Below, one piece after another: positions 19,764-29,330 of a DNA stretch of 64,000 nucleotides. The stretch is from Bryobacteraceae bacterium. Its GTDB lineage: Bacteria > Acidobacteriota > Terriglobia > Bryobacterales > Bryobacteraceae. The position numbers were made by a program, and so were the translations under genes. The DNA lies in the NCBI GenBank assembly GCA_041394945.1, contig JAWKHH010000001.1:1302001-1366000 (forward strand). The letters are read 5' to 3'. Within the stretch, counting starts at the first letter, position 1; the number at the start of each line of letters is the position of its first letter. The notes beneath the pieces are model-generated. The model made no database searches. It was given only the letters and a program-made list of their open reading frames with translations, and was not told the origin of the DNA.

Positions 19764-21409
19764 GGCCCCCGCTCCAGTAGCTCACGGTAGACGGCGCGCA
19801 TCGATTCGCCGATGGCCGTCCACCCGAAGCCGCAGTCGGCGACGGCGCGCGCCCGCGAGGAGAGCCGCAGACGGAGACCGTCGTCGTCGAGGAGGCTCGA
19901 GACGCCTTCGGCGAAGTCCGCCGCCGATTCGGCGATCCATGCGCTTTCGCCGTGCCGCAGCCCAAGGCCGGCGCAGCCGCATGGCGTCGAGACGACGGCC
20001 CGGCGCATGGCCATCGCTTCGAGCGCTTTGACGTTGGTTCCGGCCGAAACGGTGTTCGGCACGACGACGATGTTGGCGTCGTTGTAGAGCGGCCGCACGT
20101 CAGCGACAAACCCCAGGAGCGTTATGCCGTCGCGGAGAGGAGGCGCCGGGGAGTTCGCGAACATGCGCCAGTACATCTCGTGATCCCGCCCGCCGACAAC
20201 CGTGAGCGAGGCGTCAGGGTGGCGGGAGCGGATCATCGGAAGAATCCGTTCCGTGAAATGGCGATAGGCCCATACATTGGGAAAGTGCCCGAACGATCCG
20301 ACGAACAACAGGCGCTTGCCGGGGGACTCCGGGGCCGGCACGAACCGGTCGAGATCGACGCCATTCGGCACCACGCGCCCGCGGCCTCCGCAATCAAGCA
20401 TCGCGGACTCCTCGCCGGACATAAACACCACCCGCCGAAACCGGCGCGCCGCCCGCCGTTCGTTCCAGCGCCAGCGGCGGTACTCGAACGCGTTGCCAAC
20501 ACCCGGCGATCGCCCCGCCACCTGCCGGTACAAATGGAACGTGACGTCGTGCTCGACGAGAATGTCCCCTTCGTATCCAGCCATGTGGGTGTACTCGATC
20601 TGAACGAGATCGAGCCGCTGCTGCGCGCGGATTCGCGAAATCAGGGCGCGCATCGCGGCGGAATCCACCTCGCGCCACTCGGCCGGGAGCCAGGGAGCCC
20701 ATCGCGGGGCGCGGCCCGGCTGCGGACGCACGATCGCGACCATCGCGGAGTGCTCGAGCACGGGCGCGAGTTCGGGCGGGTGGCCGAGGTCGTCGAAGGA
20801 AAACAGAAACACATCGAACTCGCGGGCGGTTTCGCGCAGCAGGTTGAAGATGCGAACAGCGCCGCCGTGCGAGAGCGGATAGGGGAAGTAGGGAGTGACG
20901 ATTCCGATGCGCGGCCGGCCACGGCGCAAGGCCCTTCCCGCGTGGAGCACCGTGGCGTCCGGGAAGTCCGGCGAATCCTGCGGCGTGTCCCGAAGCCACG
21001 CGGGCCGCTGACGTACGCCGCCTTCGTCGCGCGCGGCGAACAACCGACGGATCTCCAGAGGATGGGCAAGACTGAGAGGCCGGCGATCGAGCGAGGCGTT
21101 GAACGCCAGGATCCGGCGCGGCGCGAGCAGCAAGGCCGCCAGGCGAAGCGGATCCGGCTGCGACGTGAAAAGAACCGGCGCCAAGCCGACACGAACACCG
21201 GCCAGCGCCTCCCCAAGCTGGCGATAGAGAGACCATGCCGAGCCGGGGCGCAGACGGATCGTGCGCGCACCGGGGAAACCGGCGTCGTAGGTAGAGACCA
21301 CATAGTGCGGATGGCCGGAGGTGGCGCGAAAAACGCGGGCGGTCATCTCCGCGGCAAGCCGAGGATCCCCGGTCCAGAAACAGACTACGGCGGCTTCCTC
21401 TGGGCTCAT
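19760..21409 (-). CDS. GT4-family glycosyltransferase with extra N-terminal domain
   Basis: 549 residues. The C-terminal 380 are a GT-B fold GT4 enzyme: the acceptor half starts IGIVTPYFPYPLSHGGAVRIFNLL; the donor half has KRLLFVGSFGHFPN, then the SAGTNVKALEAMAMRRAVVST motif region with the E-x7-E-like pattern. The first 160 residues are an additional domain of unclear family with a nucleotide-sugar-transferase-like flavour. Four-base overlap with the radical SAM/GT2 gene places both in one operon, probably for a surface glycan or glycopeptide. Several start codons are possible; ATG 21409 is the first. Confidence 0.82.
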   Translation of the reverse strand: MSPEEAAVVCFWTGDPRLAAEMTARVFRATSGHPHYVVSTYDAGFPGARTIRLRPGSAWSLYRQLGEALAGVRVGLAPVLFTSQPDPLRLAALLLAPRRILAFNASLDRRPLSLAHPLEIRRLFAARDEGGVRQRPAWLRDTPQDSPDFPDATVLHAGRALRRGRPRIGIVTPYFPYPLSHGGAVRIFNLLRETAREFDVFLFSFDDLGHPPELAPVLEHSAMVAIVRPQPGRAPRWAPWLPAEWREVDSAAMRALISRIRAQQRLDLVQIEYTHMAGYEGDILVEHDVTFHLYRQVAGRSPGVGNAFEYRRWRWNERRAARRFRRVVFMSGEESAMLDCGGRGRVVPNGVDLDRFVPAPESPGKRLLFVGSFGHFPNVWAYRHFTERILPMIRSRHPDASLTVVGGRDHEMYWRMFANSPAPPLRDGITLLGFVADVRPLYNDANIVVVPNTVSAGTNVKALEAMAMRRAVVSTPCGCAGLGLRHGESAWIAESAADFAEGVSSLLDDDGLRLRLSSRARAVADCGFGWTAIGESMRAVYRELLERGP

Positions 21410-21693
21410 TGTTTGAAAGACCTTTGAGGGAAGGCAGCCAACGACACGCGCGGAAAATAATCAATCTGGATCATTAAATATCATTTATTTTCAATCGTAT
21501 ACAAGTGCCATCACCTTCTGGTGGTGGCACAAGGATTGCACATGACAACGGCATGGCGTCCATTGAGGCCGGTTTCTCCAGGATTTGGAAGAAATCCTGC
21601 CTCGGGCGCATCCCCGGAGTCCGCGTTTCGGAAGGCGAAACGGCCCAGTCCAAGGACTCGGGAAACTGCAGAGAACAGATGAAGGAAAAACAA
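21410..21693. promoter_or_regulatory. AT-rich divergent promoter region
   Basis: A 284-base gap between the divergent GT4 gene and the TonB receptor gene. The part around 21450-21500 is strikingly AT-rich for this genome and holds a pair of 7-base inverted arms (AAAATAA at 21454-21460 and TTATTTT at 21485-21491). No clear -35/-10 pair can be fixed. The receptor frame stays open through the last 190 bases, but that stretch has no protein character. Confidence 0.4.
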
Positions 21694-24600
21694 ATGCGAA
21701 AAGCACTGTTACAGACAACGCTGGCGGCATTCGTGTCCGTGGCGTTGCTGCCAGCCCAAACGATCACGGGATCGGTTACCGGTACGGTGACAGACTCCAC
21801 CGGCGCCTCCGTGCCGAACGTGAAGGTCACCGCCACCAATAAAGGCACGAACGTCCAATTCAATGCGAACACGAACGAGGTTGGCCTCTACAACCTCCTG
21901 TTTCTCCCCGTCGGGGAATACACGGTTTCGGCCGAGACGTCCGGATTCAAGAAGTCCGTCCTCGGGCCGTTCCGCGTGGAAGTGAACCAGACGGTCCGTC
22001 TGGATTTCAAGCTCGAACTCGGCGAAGTGACGCAATCGGTGGAGATCACCGGCGTCGCGCCGATCCTGCAGACCGAGTCGACGCAGACCGGCGACTCGAT
22101 CGATTCCGGCAAGCTGACTTCGCTGCCGCTCAACGGCCGCAATTTCGTGTCGTTGACGCTGCTGATTCCGGGCGCGGTGAGTCCGAACCCGAGCGGCATG
22201 ACGTCGCGGCTCGGCGCGCGGCCCTACGTGAACGGAAACCGCGAGCAGACCAACAACTTCATGCTTGACGGCGTGGACGTGAACGACTCCATCGACAACC
22301 GTGTCGGGTATTCGCCGAACGTGGACGCGCTCGAGGAAGTGCAGGTGCTCACCGGCAACGCCGCGGCCGAATTCGGCAACGCGGGCGGAGCCACGGTGAT
22401 GCTGCAGATGAAATCGGGCACGAACGAACTGCACGGCAGCGTTTTCGAGTTCCTGCGCAACAAGGTGCTCGACGCCAACGGCTTCTTCCGGAACCGCGTG
22501 GCCTCCACGGCGCAGCGCACCGGCTTCAAGCGGAACATTTTCGGCGGCACGTTCGGCGGGCCGATCAAGCGCAACAAGCTGTTCTTCTTCGTTGACTACG
22601 AAGGGACGCTCCAGCGCGTGGACGGGCCGGCCTCGGCGAATGTCGCGCCGCAGACGTGGCGCAACGGCGACCTGTCGTCGTTCACCAACAACATCGTCGA
22701 TCCGTTGAACGGCCAGCCGTTCGCGGGCAAGCAGGTACCGGTATCGCGGTTCAGTCCGGTGGCGCGGTTCCTCTATTCGAACCCAAGCCTCTACCCGCTG
22801 CCGAACCAGCAGGGCGCCGGTCCGCAAGGAGTTACCGGAAACTACGCGTCGGCCACCGCCTCGAAGGCCGACAATCACCAGGGCGATATCAAGATTGATT
22901 ACCGCGTCTCGGATCGGGACAATCTGATGGGCCGCTGGTCGATCGGGCGCTACGAGACGCAAGGAAGCCAGGCGGCGCTACCGGTTCAGTTGACCTCGGG
23001 AACGAAGAATCCAACGCAGTCGGCGGTCGTCAACTGGAACCGCACCGTCACCAACACGATCGTCAACGAGGCGCGGGTGGCCTTCTCGCGGATCGTGATC
23101 AAGGACACACCCGTTGACTGGTCCGGCCAGTTGGGCGCCGACGGCAACCAGAAGTTCGGGATCCCGGGCGGCCAGGCCATCGCGGGCCTTTCGAACATCG
23201 CGCTCGGCGGCGGCCTGACGGGGATCGGCTCCTCGGGCGTCACCTCCAACACGGGCGACAACAAGTTCATCTACTACGACAACATGACGTGGATGAACGG
23301 CCGCCACCTCATCAAGATGGGCGGCCAGTTGATGCGCTATCAGCAGAACCGCTACTACTCGGGCAACAACGGCGTGCTCGGCCTGTTCCGCTACTCGGGC
23401 AACTACACCGGCCTCGATCATTCCGACTTCCTGCTTGACCAGCTCGCCTCGAAAGGCCGCGGCGCCGCCACCGGCACCTGGGGCCACCGCTTCTGGCGTC
23501 CCGCCCTGTTCATCCAGGATGACTTCAAACTCGCGCCGTCGTTCACGCTCAATCTCGGCATGCGGTGGGAATACATGCAGCCGATCTACGAAGTGAAGGA
23601 CCGGCAGATCAACGTCAACACGTTCACCGGCCAGTTGATCACCCCCGGCTCGGGCGACCTCGGCCGTGCGCTCTACCACGGCTACGGCAAGCAGTTCATG
23701 CCGCGCGTCGGCTTCGCCTGGACTCCGGGCGGTTTCGACAACAAGCTCGTCGTGCGCGCCGGCGCCGCCTATCAGAGCTTCATGGAAGGCACGGGCGCCA
23801 ACCTGCGCCTGCCGCTGAACCCGCCGTTCTTCGTCGAAACGGACTTCAGCTACGACGTCCGCACGCCGGGTTCGATCACCTCGGGCTTCTCCGACGTGGT
23901 TGCGCAGGGCATCACGCTCGACATGCCGCGCCCGGCGGGCACGGTGGTTCCGCAGTTGCAAGGCCGCGCATGGGATCTCGACCTCCGGCCGCAGACCACC
24001 TCGCAGTTGAACTTCACGGTGGAATACCAGTTCGACAACGCCACGGCGTTCTCGGCCGGCTATGTCGGCCAGAAGGGCACGCACCTGGTCGCGCCCGTGG
24101 AAGCCAACCAGCCGCTGCCGGGCGTCGGGGCGTTCTCCACGTGGACCAACCTGAACACGCGGCGTCCGCTCTACAACCTGCTGCCCAACCTCGGCAACAT
24201 CGCCCGCACCGAATCGTCGGCGACGATGGACTATCATTCGCTGCAGGCGACGGCCAGGCGGCGCTTCAAGGGTGGGCTCGATTTCATCGCGTCCTACACC
24301 TGGGGCAAGACGCTCACCGATAACCTCGGCTACTACGGCTCGGGCTTTACCGCGAGCGAAGGCGCCTACTGGCAAAACGCCTACGACCGCCGCTCCAACC
24401 GCGGTCCGTCGTTCTTCGACGTCCGCCACAACTTCACCATCGGCGGCAACTGGGCCCTGCCCTACGGCAAGGGCATGCACTGGGGATCGGCCGCCGGCAA
24501 GGCCGCCGACCTCGCGCTTGGCGGCTGGAGCGTGAACTACATGATGCTGGCCCGCACGGGTCTGCCTCTCACGGTTCGCGCGCTCGACCGCACCGGCCAG

Positions 24601-25014
24601 GCCGTCCGCGGCAACGTTCGCGCCAACTACTACCGGGCTTTGACGGTGAACGAAGCCGCGCGCAGCGTGGACAACTGGTTCGGCTTGAATCGCTCCACCA
24701 ATCCGTTCTGCGCCGGCGGCGTCGACGACGGAACGTGCGCCTACGGCCAACCGGCCGACGGCTCGTTCGGCAATGCCTCGATCGGCACCGAACGCGGCCC
24801 CGGCTTCTTCAACTTCGATTTCTCGATCGGCAAGAAGTTCCACGTCACCGAGAAGAACTACGTCGACTTCCGGGTCGAGTTGTTCAACGCGTTGAACACC
24901 GTGAGCTGGGCGCCCCCGGGGCTGAACATCAGCTCGCCGAACACGTTCGGCGCCATCGGTTCGCAGGTCCAGAACCCACGCAACATTCAGTTCGGTCTGA
25001 AGTACATTTTCTAG
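21694..25014 (+). CDS. TonB-dependent receptor with carboxypeptidase-regulatory-like N-terminus
   Basis: About 1106 residues: signal peptide (LLQTTLAAFVSVALLPAQ), a carboxypeptidase-regulatory-like Ig-type domain (GSVTGTVTDSTGASVPNVKV), a plug domain with the acidobacterial hallmark LPLNGRNFVSLTLL, then a long beta-barrel ending in LKYIF with the terminal Phe expected of outer-membrane proteins. Such Oar/SusC-like receptors import large ligands across the outer membrane. ATG 21694 is preferred over ATG 21679 because AAGGA lies about 8 bases before it. The ligand cannot be told; no SusD partner is adjacent. A strong terminator follows. Confidence 0.85.
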   Translation: MRKALLQTTLAAFVSVALLPAQTITGSVTGTVTDSTGASVPNVKVTATNKGTNVQFNANTNEVGLYNLLFLPVGEYTVSAETSGFKKSVLGPFRVEVNQTVRLDFKLELGEVTQSVEITGVAPILQTESTQTGDSIDSGKLTSLPLNGRNFVSLTLLIPGAVSPNPSGMTSRLGARPYVNGNREQTNNFMLDGVDVNDSIDNRVGYSPNVDALEEVQVLTGNAAAEFGNAGGATVMLQMKSGTNELHGSVFEFLRNKVLDANGFFRNRVASTAQRTGFKRNIFGGTFGGPIKRNKLFFFVDYEGTLQRVDGPASANVAPQTWRNGDLSSFTNNIVDPLNGQPFAGKQVPVSRFSPVARFLYSNPSLYPLPNQQGAGPQGVTGNYASATASKADNHQGDIKIDYRVSDRDNLMGRWSIGRYETQGSQAALPVQLTSGTKNPTQSAVVNWNRTVTNTIVNEARVAFSRIVIKDTPVDWSGQLGADGNQKFGIPGGQAIAGLSNIALGGGLTGIGSSGVTSNTGDNKFIYYDNMTWMNGRHLIKMGGQLMRYQQNRYYSGNNGVLGLFRYSGNYTGLDHSDFLLDQLASKGRGAATGTWGHRFWRPALFIQDDFKLAPSFTLNLGMRWEYMQPIYEVKDRQINVNTFTGQLITPGSGDLGRALYHGYGKQFMPRVGFAWTPGGFDNKLVVRAGAAYQSFMEGTGANLRLPLNPPFFVETDFSYDVRTPGSITSGFSDVVAQGITLDMPRPAGTVVPQLQGRAWDLDLRPQTTSQLNFTVEYQFDNATAFSAGYVGQKGTHLVAPVEANQPLPGVGAFSTWTNLNTRRPLYNLLPNLGNIARTESSATMDYHSLQATARRRFKGGLDFIASYTWGKTLTDNLGYYGSGFTASEGAYWQNAYDRRSNRGPSFFDVRHNFTIGGNWALPYGKGMHWGSAAGKAADLALGGWSVNYMMLARTGLPLTVRALDRTGQAVRGNVRANYYRALTVNEAARSVDNWFGLNRSTNPFCAGGVDDGTCAYGQPADGSFGNASIGTERGPGFFNFDFSIGKKFHVTEKNYVDFRVELFNALNTVSWAPPGLNISSPNTFGAIGSQVQNPRNIQFGLKYIF

Positions 25015-25032
25015 ACCGAACTCGCCACAACC

Positions 25033-25067
25033 AAACGGCCGCTCATCGGAAGGTGGGCGGCCGTTTT
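25033..25067. terminator. Bidirectional intrinsic terminator
   Basis: A perfect 10-bp stem (AAACGGCCGC at 25033-25042 pairing with GCGGCCGTTT at 25057-25066), a 14-base loop and a T-run on the plus strand, located between two convergent genes. The A-run on the 5' side gives a T-run on the minus strand too, so it can end transcription from both the TonB receptor and the FG-GAP gene. Confidence 0.88.
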
Positions 25068-26657
25068 CTATTCCGGCTCGTTGACGTCAAGGTACCGATT
25101 CGCCGGCACGCCCCGCGCGCGCTGCCGTTTTCCGGAGGGCCATTGCACCTCGACGTCCACGGTCCGGGCCGAACCGAGCCCGAAATGGACCCCCGCGTGG
25201 CTTGAAGAGCCATAGCCCACCGCCGAAGTCATCGCGTTCACCTGCCGCCCGATCCGAACCACCGCGCCAATCCCATCGCGGTTGGATGCCCTGCCCCGAA
25301 GACGCACGATCAGCCAGTTCCCCGCCCGCGACGTGTTGCGCCACAGCTCTGCCGGTTCACCGAGCGCCGAGACCACCACGTCGATCCGGCCGTCGTGGTC
25401 GAAATCCGCGAAGGCCGCACCCCGGTGCGCCGCCGGCTTCCCCAACACCGCCTTCGTGAACGCCCGGCCTCGATCGTTGCAGAACACCGTGTTTGCCTGC
25501 CGGTACCCGGCCGGCTCAAATCGCTGGATCACATCGCTGACATGCGAGTTGGCCGTGAAGATGTCCTTCCATCCGTCGTTGTCGAAATCGACAAGCCCGC
25601 ACGACCATCCCGCGTAAGCGAGGCTCTCTTTCCACATCCCGCTCGACCGGGTGACATCGCCAAAGCGCCCACGTCCGCGATTCCGGAACAACGGGAAGGA
25701 CTCGTTCGAGAGCGCCGTGAGGACGATGTCGGGCAGCCCGTCATTGTTGTAGTCGCGGAAGTCGGCGCCCATGGCTGAGATCGTCCGGCCGTCGGAGTTG
25801 AAGGCGACTCCGCCGAGCAGCCCCTGCTCATCGAGCCTCGAGCCGGTGTTGCGGAGAAGCAGGTTCGGCTGCGTGTCGCTCGTGAGGAAAACATCGGTCC
25901 TCCCGTCGCGATCGTAGTCGGCGAAGGCCACGGCCATGCTCTTTGCGTTGAACCGCGCGAGTCCAACCCGGCTGGTAATGTCTTCGAAGGCCCCGTCGCC
26001 GCGGTTGCGATAAAGGCGGTTGGCGAGCCCTTCGAAGAATCGAGGATGGCAGTAGACGCGGAGGCCAGCGGCCGGATCGCCGCAGTAGCGGTCCGCCGCT
26101 GGCGACCAGTTGAGGTAGTTAACGACGAGCAGGTCGAGGAGCCCGTCGTTGTCCCAATCGAACCAGCCGCCGCCGACGGACCATTCCCCGCCGGCGATGC
26201 CCGCGCTTTCGGTGATGTCCTCGAAATGCCCGCCATCGTTCCGGTAGAGGGCGTTCCCGCGGACGCCGCCCACGAAAAGGTCAACCATCCCGTCGTTATC
26301 GAAGTCGCCGGCGGCGGCGCCGATGTCGAAGCCTCGGCCGGCGAGCCCGGCCGATTCGGTGACGTCTTCGAACCGGCCACCGCCGGTGTTGCGGAACAGC
26401 CGGTTCCAGTCGGCCGGCGATTCCTTCCGCAACTCGGGAATCGGCGCGCCATTCGTGAAGAAGATGTCGATCCACCCGTCTCCGTCATAGTCGAACGCGG
26501 CCACGCCGCCGGCCATGGTTTCCGGAAGGTGTTTCGACGGGCTCGGGTGATGCGCCACGCGAAAAGTGAGCCCGGCGTCGCGAGCCACGTCTTCGAAGCG
26601 GACCGGCTGCGCCAGCAGGACCGCACCGGACAGTGCGAACAAGACAACGATGCCCAC
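25068..26657 (-). CDS. Exported FG-GAP/ASPIC-UnbV repeat protein (CRTAC1-like)
   Basis: 529 residues with a signal peptide (VVLFALSGAVLLAQ) followed by multiple FG-GAP/VCBS-type blades, seen as repeated DxDxDGxxD calcium-binding loops (FDYDGDGWIDIFF, GDFDNDGMVDLFV, DWDNDGLLDLLV, ADYDRDGRTDVFL, DYNNDGLPDIVL, DFDNDGWKDIFT, DFDHDGRIDVVV). The C-terminus is an ASPIC/UnbV domain (SAVGYGSSSHAGVHFGLG and VEVQWPSGKRQ). It is predicted to fold as a beta-propeller outside the cytoplasm. These proteins are common in Acidobacteriota and Planctomycetes; their ligands are mostly unknown. Convergent with the TonB receptor. Confidence 0.88.
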   Translation of the reverse strand: MGIVVLFALSGAVLLAQPVRFEDVARDAGLTFRVAHHPSPSKHLPETMAGGVAAFDYDGDGWIDIFFTNGAPIPELRKESPADWNRLFRNTGGGRFEDVTESAGLAGRGFDIGAAAGDFDNDGMVDLFVGGVRGNALYRNDGGHFEDITESAGIAGGEWSVGGGWFDWDNDGLLDLLVVNYLNWSPAADRYCGDPAAGLRVYCHPRFFEGLANRLYRNRGDGAFEDITSRVGLARFNAKSMAVAFADYDRDGRTDVFLTSDTQPNLLLRNTGSRLDEQGLLGGVAFNSDGRTISAMGADFRDYNNDGLPDIVLTALSNESFPLFRNRGRGRFGDVTRSSGMWKESLAYAGWSCGLVDFDNDGWKDIFTANSHVSDVIQRFEPAGYRQANTVFCNDRGRAFTKAVLGKPAAHRGAAFADFDHDGRIDVVVSALGEPAELWRNTSRAGNWLIVRLRGRASNRDGIGAVVRIGRQVNAMTSAVGYGSSSHAGVHFGLGSARTVDVEVQWPSGKRQRARGVPANRYLDVNEPE

Positions 26658-26697
26658 ACCTGAAGTCTAAAATAGAGGTTTGCGCGTTCCCCTCGTC

Positions 26698-27612
26698 ATG
26701 ATCGAAAACGCGGCTCCGCCGGCCGGAGGCGCCACGCGTGGCCGGCTGCCGGAATGGCTCCGCAAGGCCGACGCCCACCCCGAGTCCGTCACCGCCCTGA
26801 AGCGGGACCTGCGCGCCCGCAACCTCCATACCGTCTGCGAATCCGCGCGATGCCCGAACCTCAACGAGTGCTTTCACCGCGGCCAGGCGACGTTCATGAT
26901 CCTCGGAAACCTGTGCACGCGCGGTTGCGGATTCTGCTCGGTGCCGAAGGGCTCGCCGGAGAAGCGCGAGTTCACACTCGATGGGAACGAACCCGCGAAT
27001 GTCGCACGGCAGGCGCGGGCGATGAACCTGCGGTACGTCGTCATTACGTCGGTGAACCGCGACGACCTCGACGACGGCGGGTCGCATCATTTCGCCGAGA
27101 CCGTGCGCCAGGTCCGGCGGGCGCTGCCAGATGCGCGCGTGGAGGTGCTGACGCCGGACTTCAACGGCGATCTCGACGCCGTGGCGCGCGTGCTGGACGC
27201 TGGTCCGCACGTCTTCAATCACAACATGGAGACCGTGCCGCGCCTGTACCGCCGCGTGCGGCCCCAGGCTGACTACGCGCAGTCGCTCGAAGTCCTGCGG
27301 TTCGCGCGGCGACATCGCGCCGATGTGCTCACGAAATCCGGACTCATGGTGGGGCTCGGCGAAACGGCGGACGAGGTTCGCGCGCTGCTCGACGATCTCC
27401 ACGCCCGGGGCGAAACCGGCGTCGCGACGATCGGCCAGTACCTCCAGCCTTCCCGGCGAAGCCTGCCGGTGGCGCGCTACGTCCCGCCCGAGGAGTTCGA
27501 CGCCTATCGCGACTACGGCCTCGCCATCGGACTGCGCATGGTCTTCGCCGGGCCCTTCGTGCGGAGCTCCTACATGGCCGACATGGTGGAGTCGTCGGCG
27601 CAATCATGCTGA
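26698..27612 (+). CDS. lipA: Lipoyl synthase
   Basis: Radical SAM enzyme that inserts two sulfurs into protein-bound octanoyl groups. Both iron-sulfur cluster motifs are present: the auxiliary cluster CESARCPNLNEC and the SAM cluster CTRGCGFCSVPKG. The C-terminal RSSYMAD contains the conserved Arg-Ser-Ser that ligates the auxiliary cluster. ATG 26698 gives about 304 residues; a TTG at 26680 is an in-frame alternative with AGAGG too close to it. No lipB is adjacent. The stop overlaps the start of lnt by 7 bases. Confidence 0.94.
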   Translation: MIENAAPPAGGATRGRLPEWLRKADAHPESVTALKRDLRARNLHTVCESARCPNLNECFHRGQATFMILGNLCTRGCGFCSVPKGSPEKREFTLDGNEPANVARQARAMNLRYVVITSVNRDDLDDGGSHHFAETVRQVRRALPDARVEVLTPDFNGDLDAVARVLDAGPHVFNHNMETVPRLYRRVRPQADYAQSLEVLRFARRHRADVLTKSGLMVGLGETADEVRALLDDLHARGETGVATIGQYLQPSRRSLPVARYVPPEEFDAYRDYGLAIGLRMVFAGPFVRSSYMADMVESSAQSC

Positions 27613-29102
27613 ATCTCGGCCTCGCGGTTCTGTCGGCGATCCTCCTGATCCTGCTGAACCCCGCGCCGAGCATTACCATGCTCGCGCCGGTTGCGCTGGC
27701 TCCCCTCCTCATCGCCGCCGTCCGCGAGAAAGACGGCCGCCGGCGGCTGCTGCTCGGCCAAGTGGCGGGGATCGTCTACTGGAGTAGCGTCTGCTACTGG
27801 ATCCTGTTCGTGCTCGAAGTGCACGGCGCGATGACGCCGCCGCTCTCCTGGCTCGCCTTCGTGCTCTTCGCCTTGGCGAAGGGCGCCCTTTTCGCCGTAT
27901 TCACCTACCTGGCCGGACCGGTGATGCGAACGCCATGGGCTGTTCCCGGCGTGGCCGCTCTTTGGACGGGGATCGAACGGATGAATGGACCTCTCGGCTT
28001 CGCCTGGCTCACGCTTGGCAACGCCGGAGCCGATATGGGTCTGCCCATGCGACTGGCGCCAATCACCGGTGTCTACGGCCTCTCGTTCGTGTTTGCAATG
28101 ATGAGCGCGGCGTTCGCGGTGGTGGTGTTGCGGCGACCCCGGTGGCAGGCGGCGCCCGTGCTCGTGCTGCCTCTGTTGGTGGCGCTCCCCCCGCTGCCGC
28201 CGCCCGACGCCGGAACCGAGTCCGCGGCGGTGGTGCAGCCGGATGTATCGCAATCGCAGGAGTGGACCACGGAGGCCCAGCAGGCGCTCATCCGGCGCCT
28301 CGTCACCGCATCGCTCGCCGCGGTCTTCGAGCAAGGTCAACCGCCGCCGGCGCTGCTGCTTTGGCCGGAGAATCCCGCGCCGCTTTACTTCTATCACGAC
28401 CGCGATTTCCGGGAGCAAGCCGTGCGGATCGCGCGCACCACGCGGACACATTTCCTGTTCGGCGCCGTCGGCTTCACGACGGACAACGCGCCCTTGAACT
28501 CGGCGGTGCTGCTCGCGCCATCCGGCGAAGTGATGTCGCGGTACGACAAGATGTACCTGGTGCCTTTCGGAGAGTTCATTCCGCCCCTGTTCTCCTGGGT
28601 GAACCGGATCACCAAGGAAGCCGGCGATTTCGAACCCGGGCGGCAAGTGGTGGTCTCACAGGTGGGTCCGCACCGGTTGGGAACGTTCATCTGCTACGAA
28701 TCGGCGTTTCCGGAACTCGTGCGGCGTTTCGCGAACGAGGGCGGCGAAGTGCTGGTGAACCTCACCAACGACGGGTACTTTGGACGGTCCGCGGCGAGAC
28801 GGCAGCATCTGGCGTTGGCCCGGATGCGGGCCGCGGAGAACCGGCGATGGGTGCTGCGCCCCACCAACGACGGATACACCGTGGCGATCGATCCGGCCGG
28901 CCGGCCGCGCGAAGCGCTTCCGGCGTTCGAGCCTGCCACCGGCCGGCTGAAGTTCTCCTGGATCCGCGAGAAGACGTTCTACACGCGTCATGGCGACTGG
29001 TTCGCGTGGATGTGTCTGGCGGTGGGCCTCGGAGCTTTTCTGGCTGCGCTGGTGCCCCGCTACCGGCCCAACGGTGCTAAACTACAAAGTACGCGCCCGT
29101 AG
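27606..29102 (+). CDS. lnt: Apolipoprotein N-acyltransferase
   Basis: Inner-membrane enzyme that adds the third acyl chain to the N-terminal Cys of lipoproteins. The first half is a bundle of hydrophobic helices; the second is a nitrilase-like domain with the catalytic triad Glu in LLWPENPAP, Lys in YDKMYLVPFGEF and Cys in GTFICYESAFPE. A C-terminal helix (FAWMCLAVGLGAFLAALV) closes the protein, which at 498 residues has the usual length. It overlaps the end of lipA. Its last ten bases, including the TAG stop, are also the first bases of the tRNA-Arg gene. Confidence 0.93.
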   Translation: MLNLGLAVLSAILLILLNPAPSITMLAPVALAPLLIAAVREKDGRRRLLLGQVAGIVYWSSVCYWILFVLEVHGAMTPPLSWLAFVLFALAKGALFAVFTYLAGPVMRTPWAVPGVAALWTGIERMNGPLGFAWLTLGNAGADMGLPMRLAPITGVYGLSFVFAMMSAAFAVVVLRRPRWQAAPVLVLPLLVALPPLPPPDAGTESAAVVQPDVSQSQEWTTEAQQALIRRLVTASLAAVFEQGQPPPALLLWPENPAPLYFYHDRDFREQAVRIARTTRTHFLFGAVGFTTDNAPLNSAVLLAPSGEVMSRYDKMYLVPFGEFIPPLFSWVNRITKEAGDFEPGRQVVVSQVGPHRLGTFICYESAFPELVRRFANEGGEVLVNLTNDGYFGRSAARRQHLALARMRAAENRRWVLRPTNDGYTVAIDPAGRPREALPAFEPATGRLKFSWIREKTFYTRHGDWFAWMCLAVGLGAFLAALVPRYRPNGAKLQSTRP

Positions 29103-29170
29103 CTCAGCCCGGATAGAGCGTCTGCCTCCGGAGCAGAAGGCCAGAGGTTCGAATCCTCTCGGGCGTACCA
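29093..29170 (+). tRNA. tRNA-Arg (anticodon CCG), CCA encoded
   Basis: A complete cloverleaf can be drawn by hand: acceptor 29093-29099 pairs with 29160-29166 (first pair G-U), D stem GCTC/GAGC, anticodon stem TCTGC/GCAGA with anticodon CCG at 29128-29130, and T arm AGAGG-TTCGAAT-CCTCT. Discriminator A is followed by an encoded CCA at 29168-29170. It reads the CGG arginine codon. The 5' end lies inside the last codons of lnt. Confidence 0.95.
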
Positions 29171-29330
29171 CTCCCCTCCCCTCCAAATGACATGTTCCCA
29201 GTCCATGGCGTCCGTGTGTTTATTTTCACCCCATTTCTCACTGTTTGAAACGAACTAAGTAATTCACCCTATTTTTTGCTAAGACATTCCCCTTAGGCGT
29301 CGATAAGGCGCGACAGGAGGTTCATTGCAC

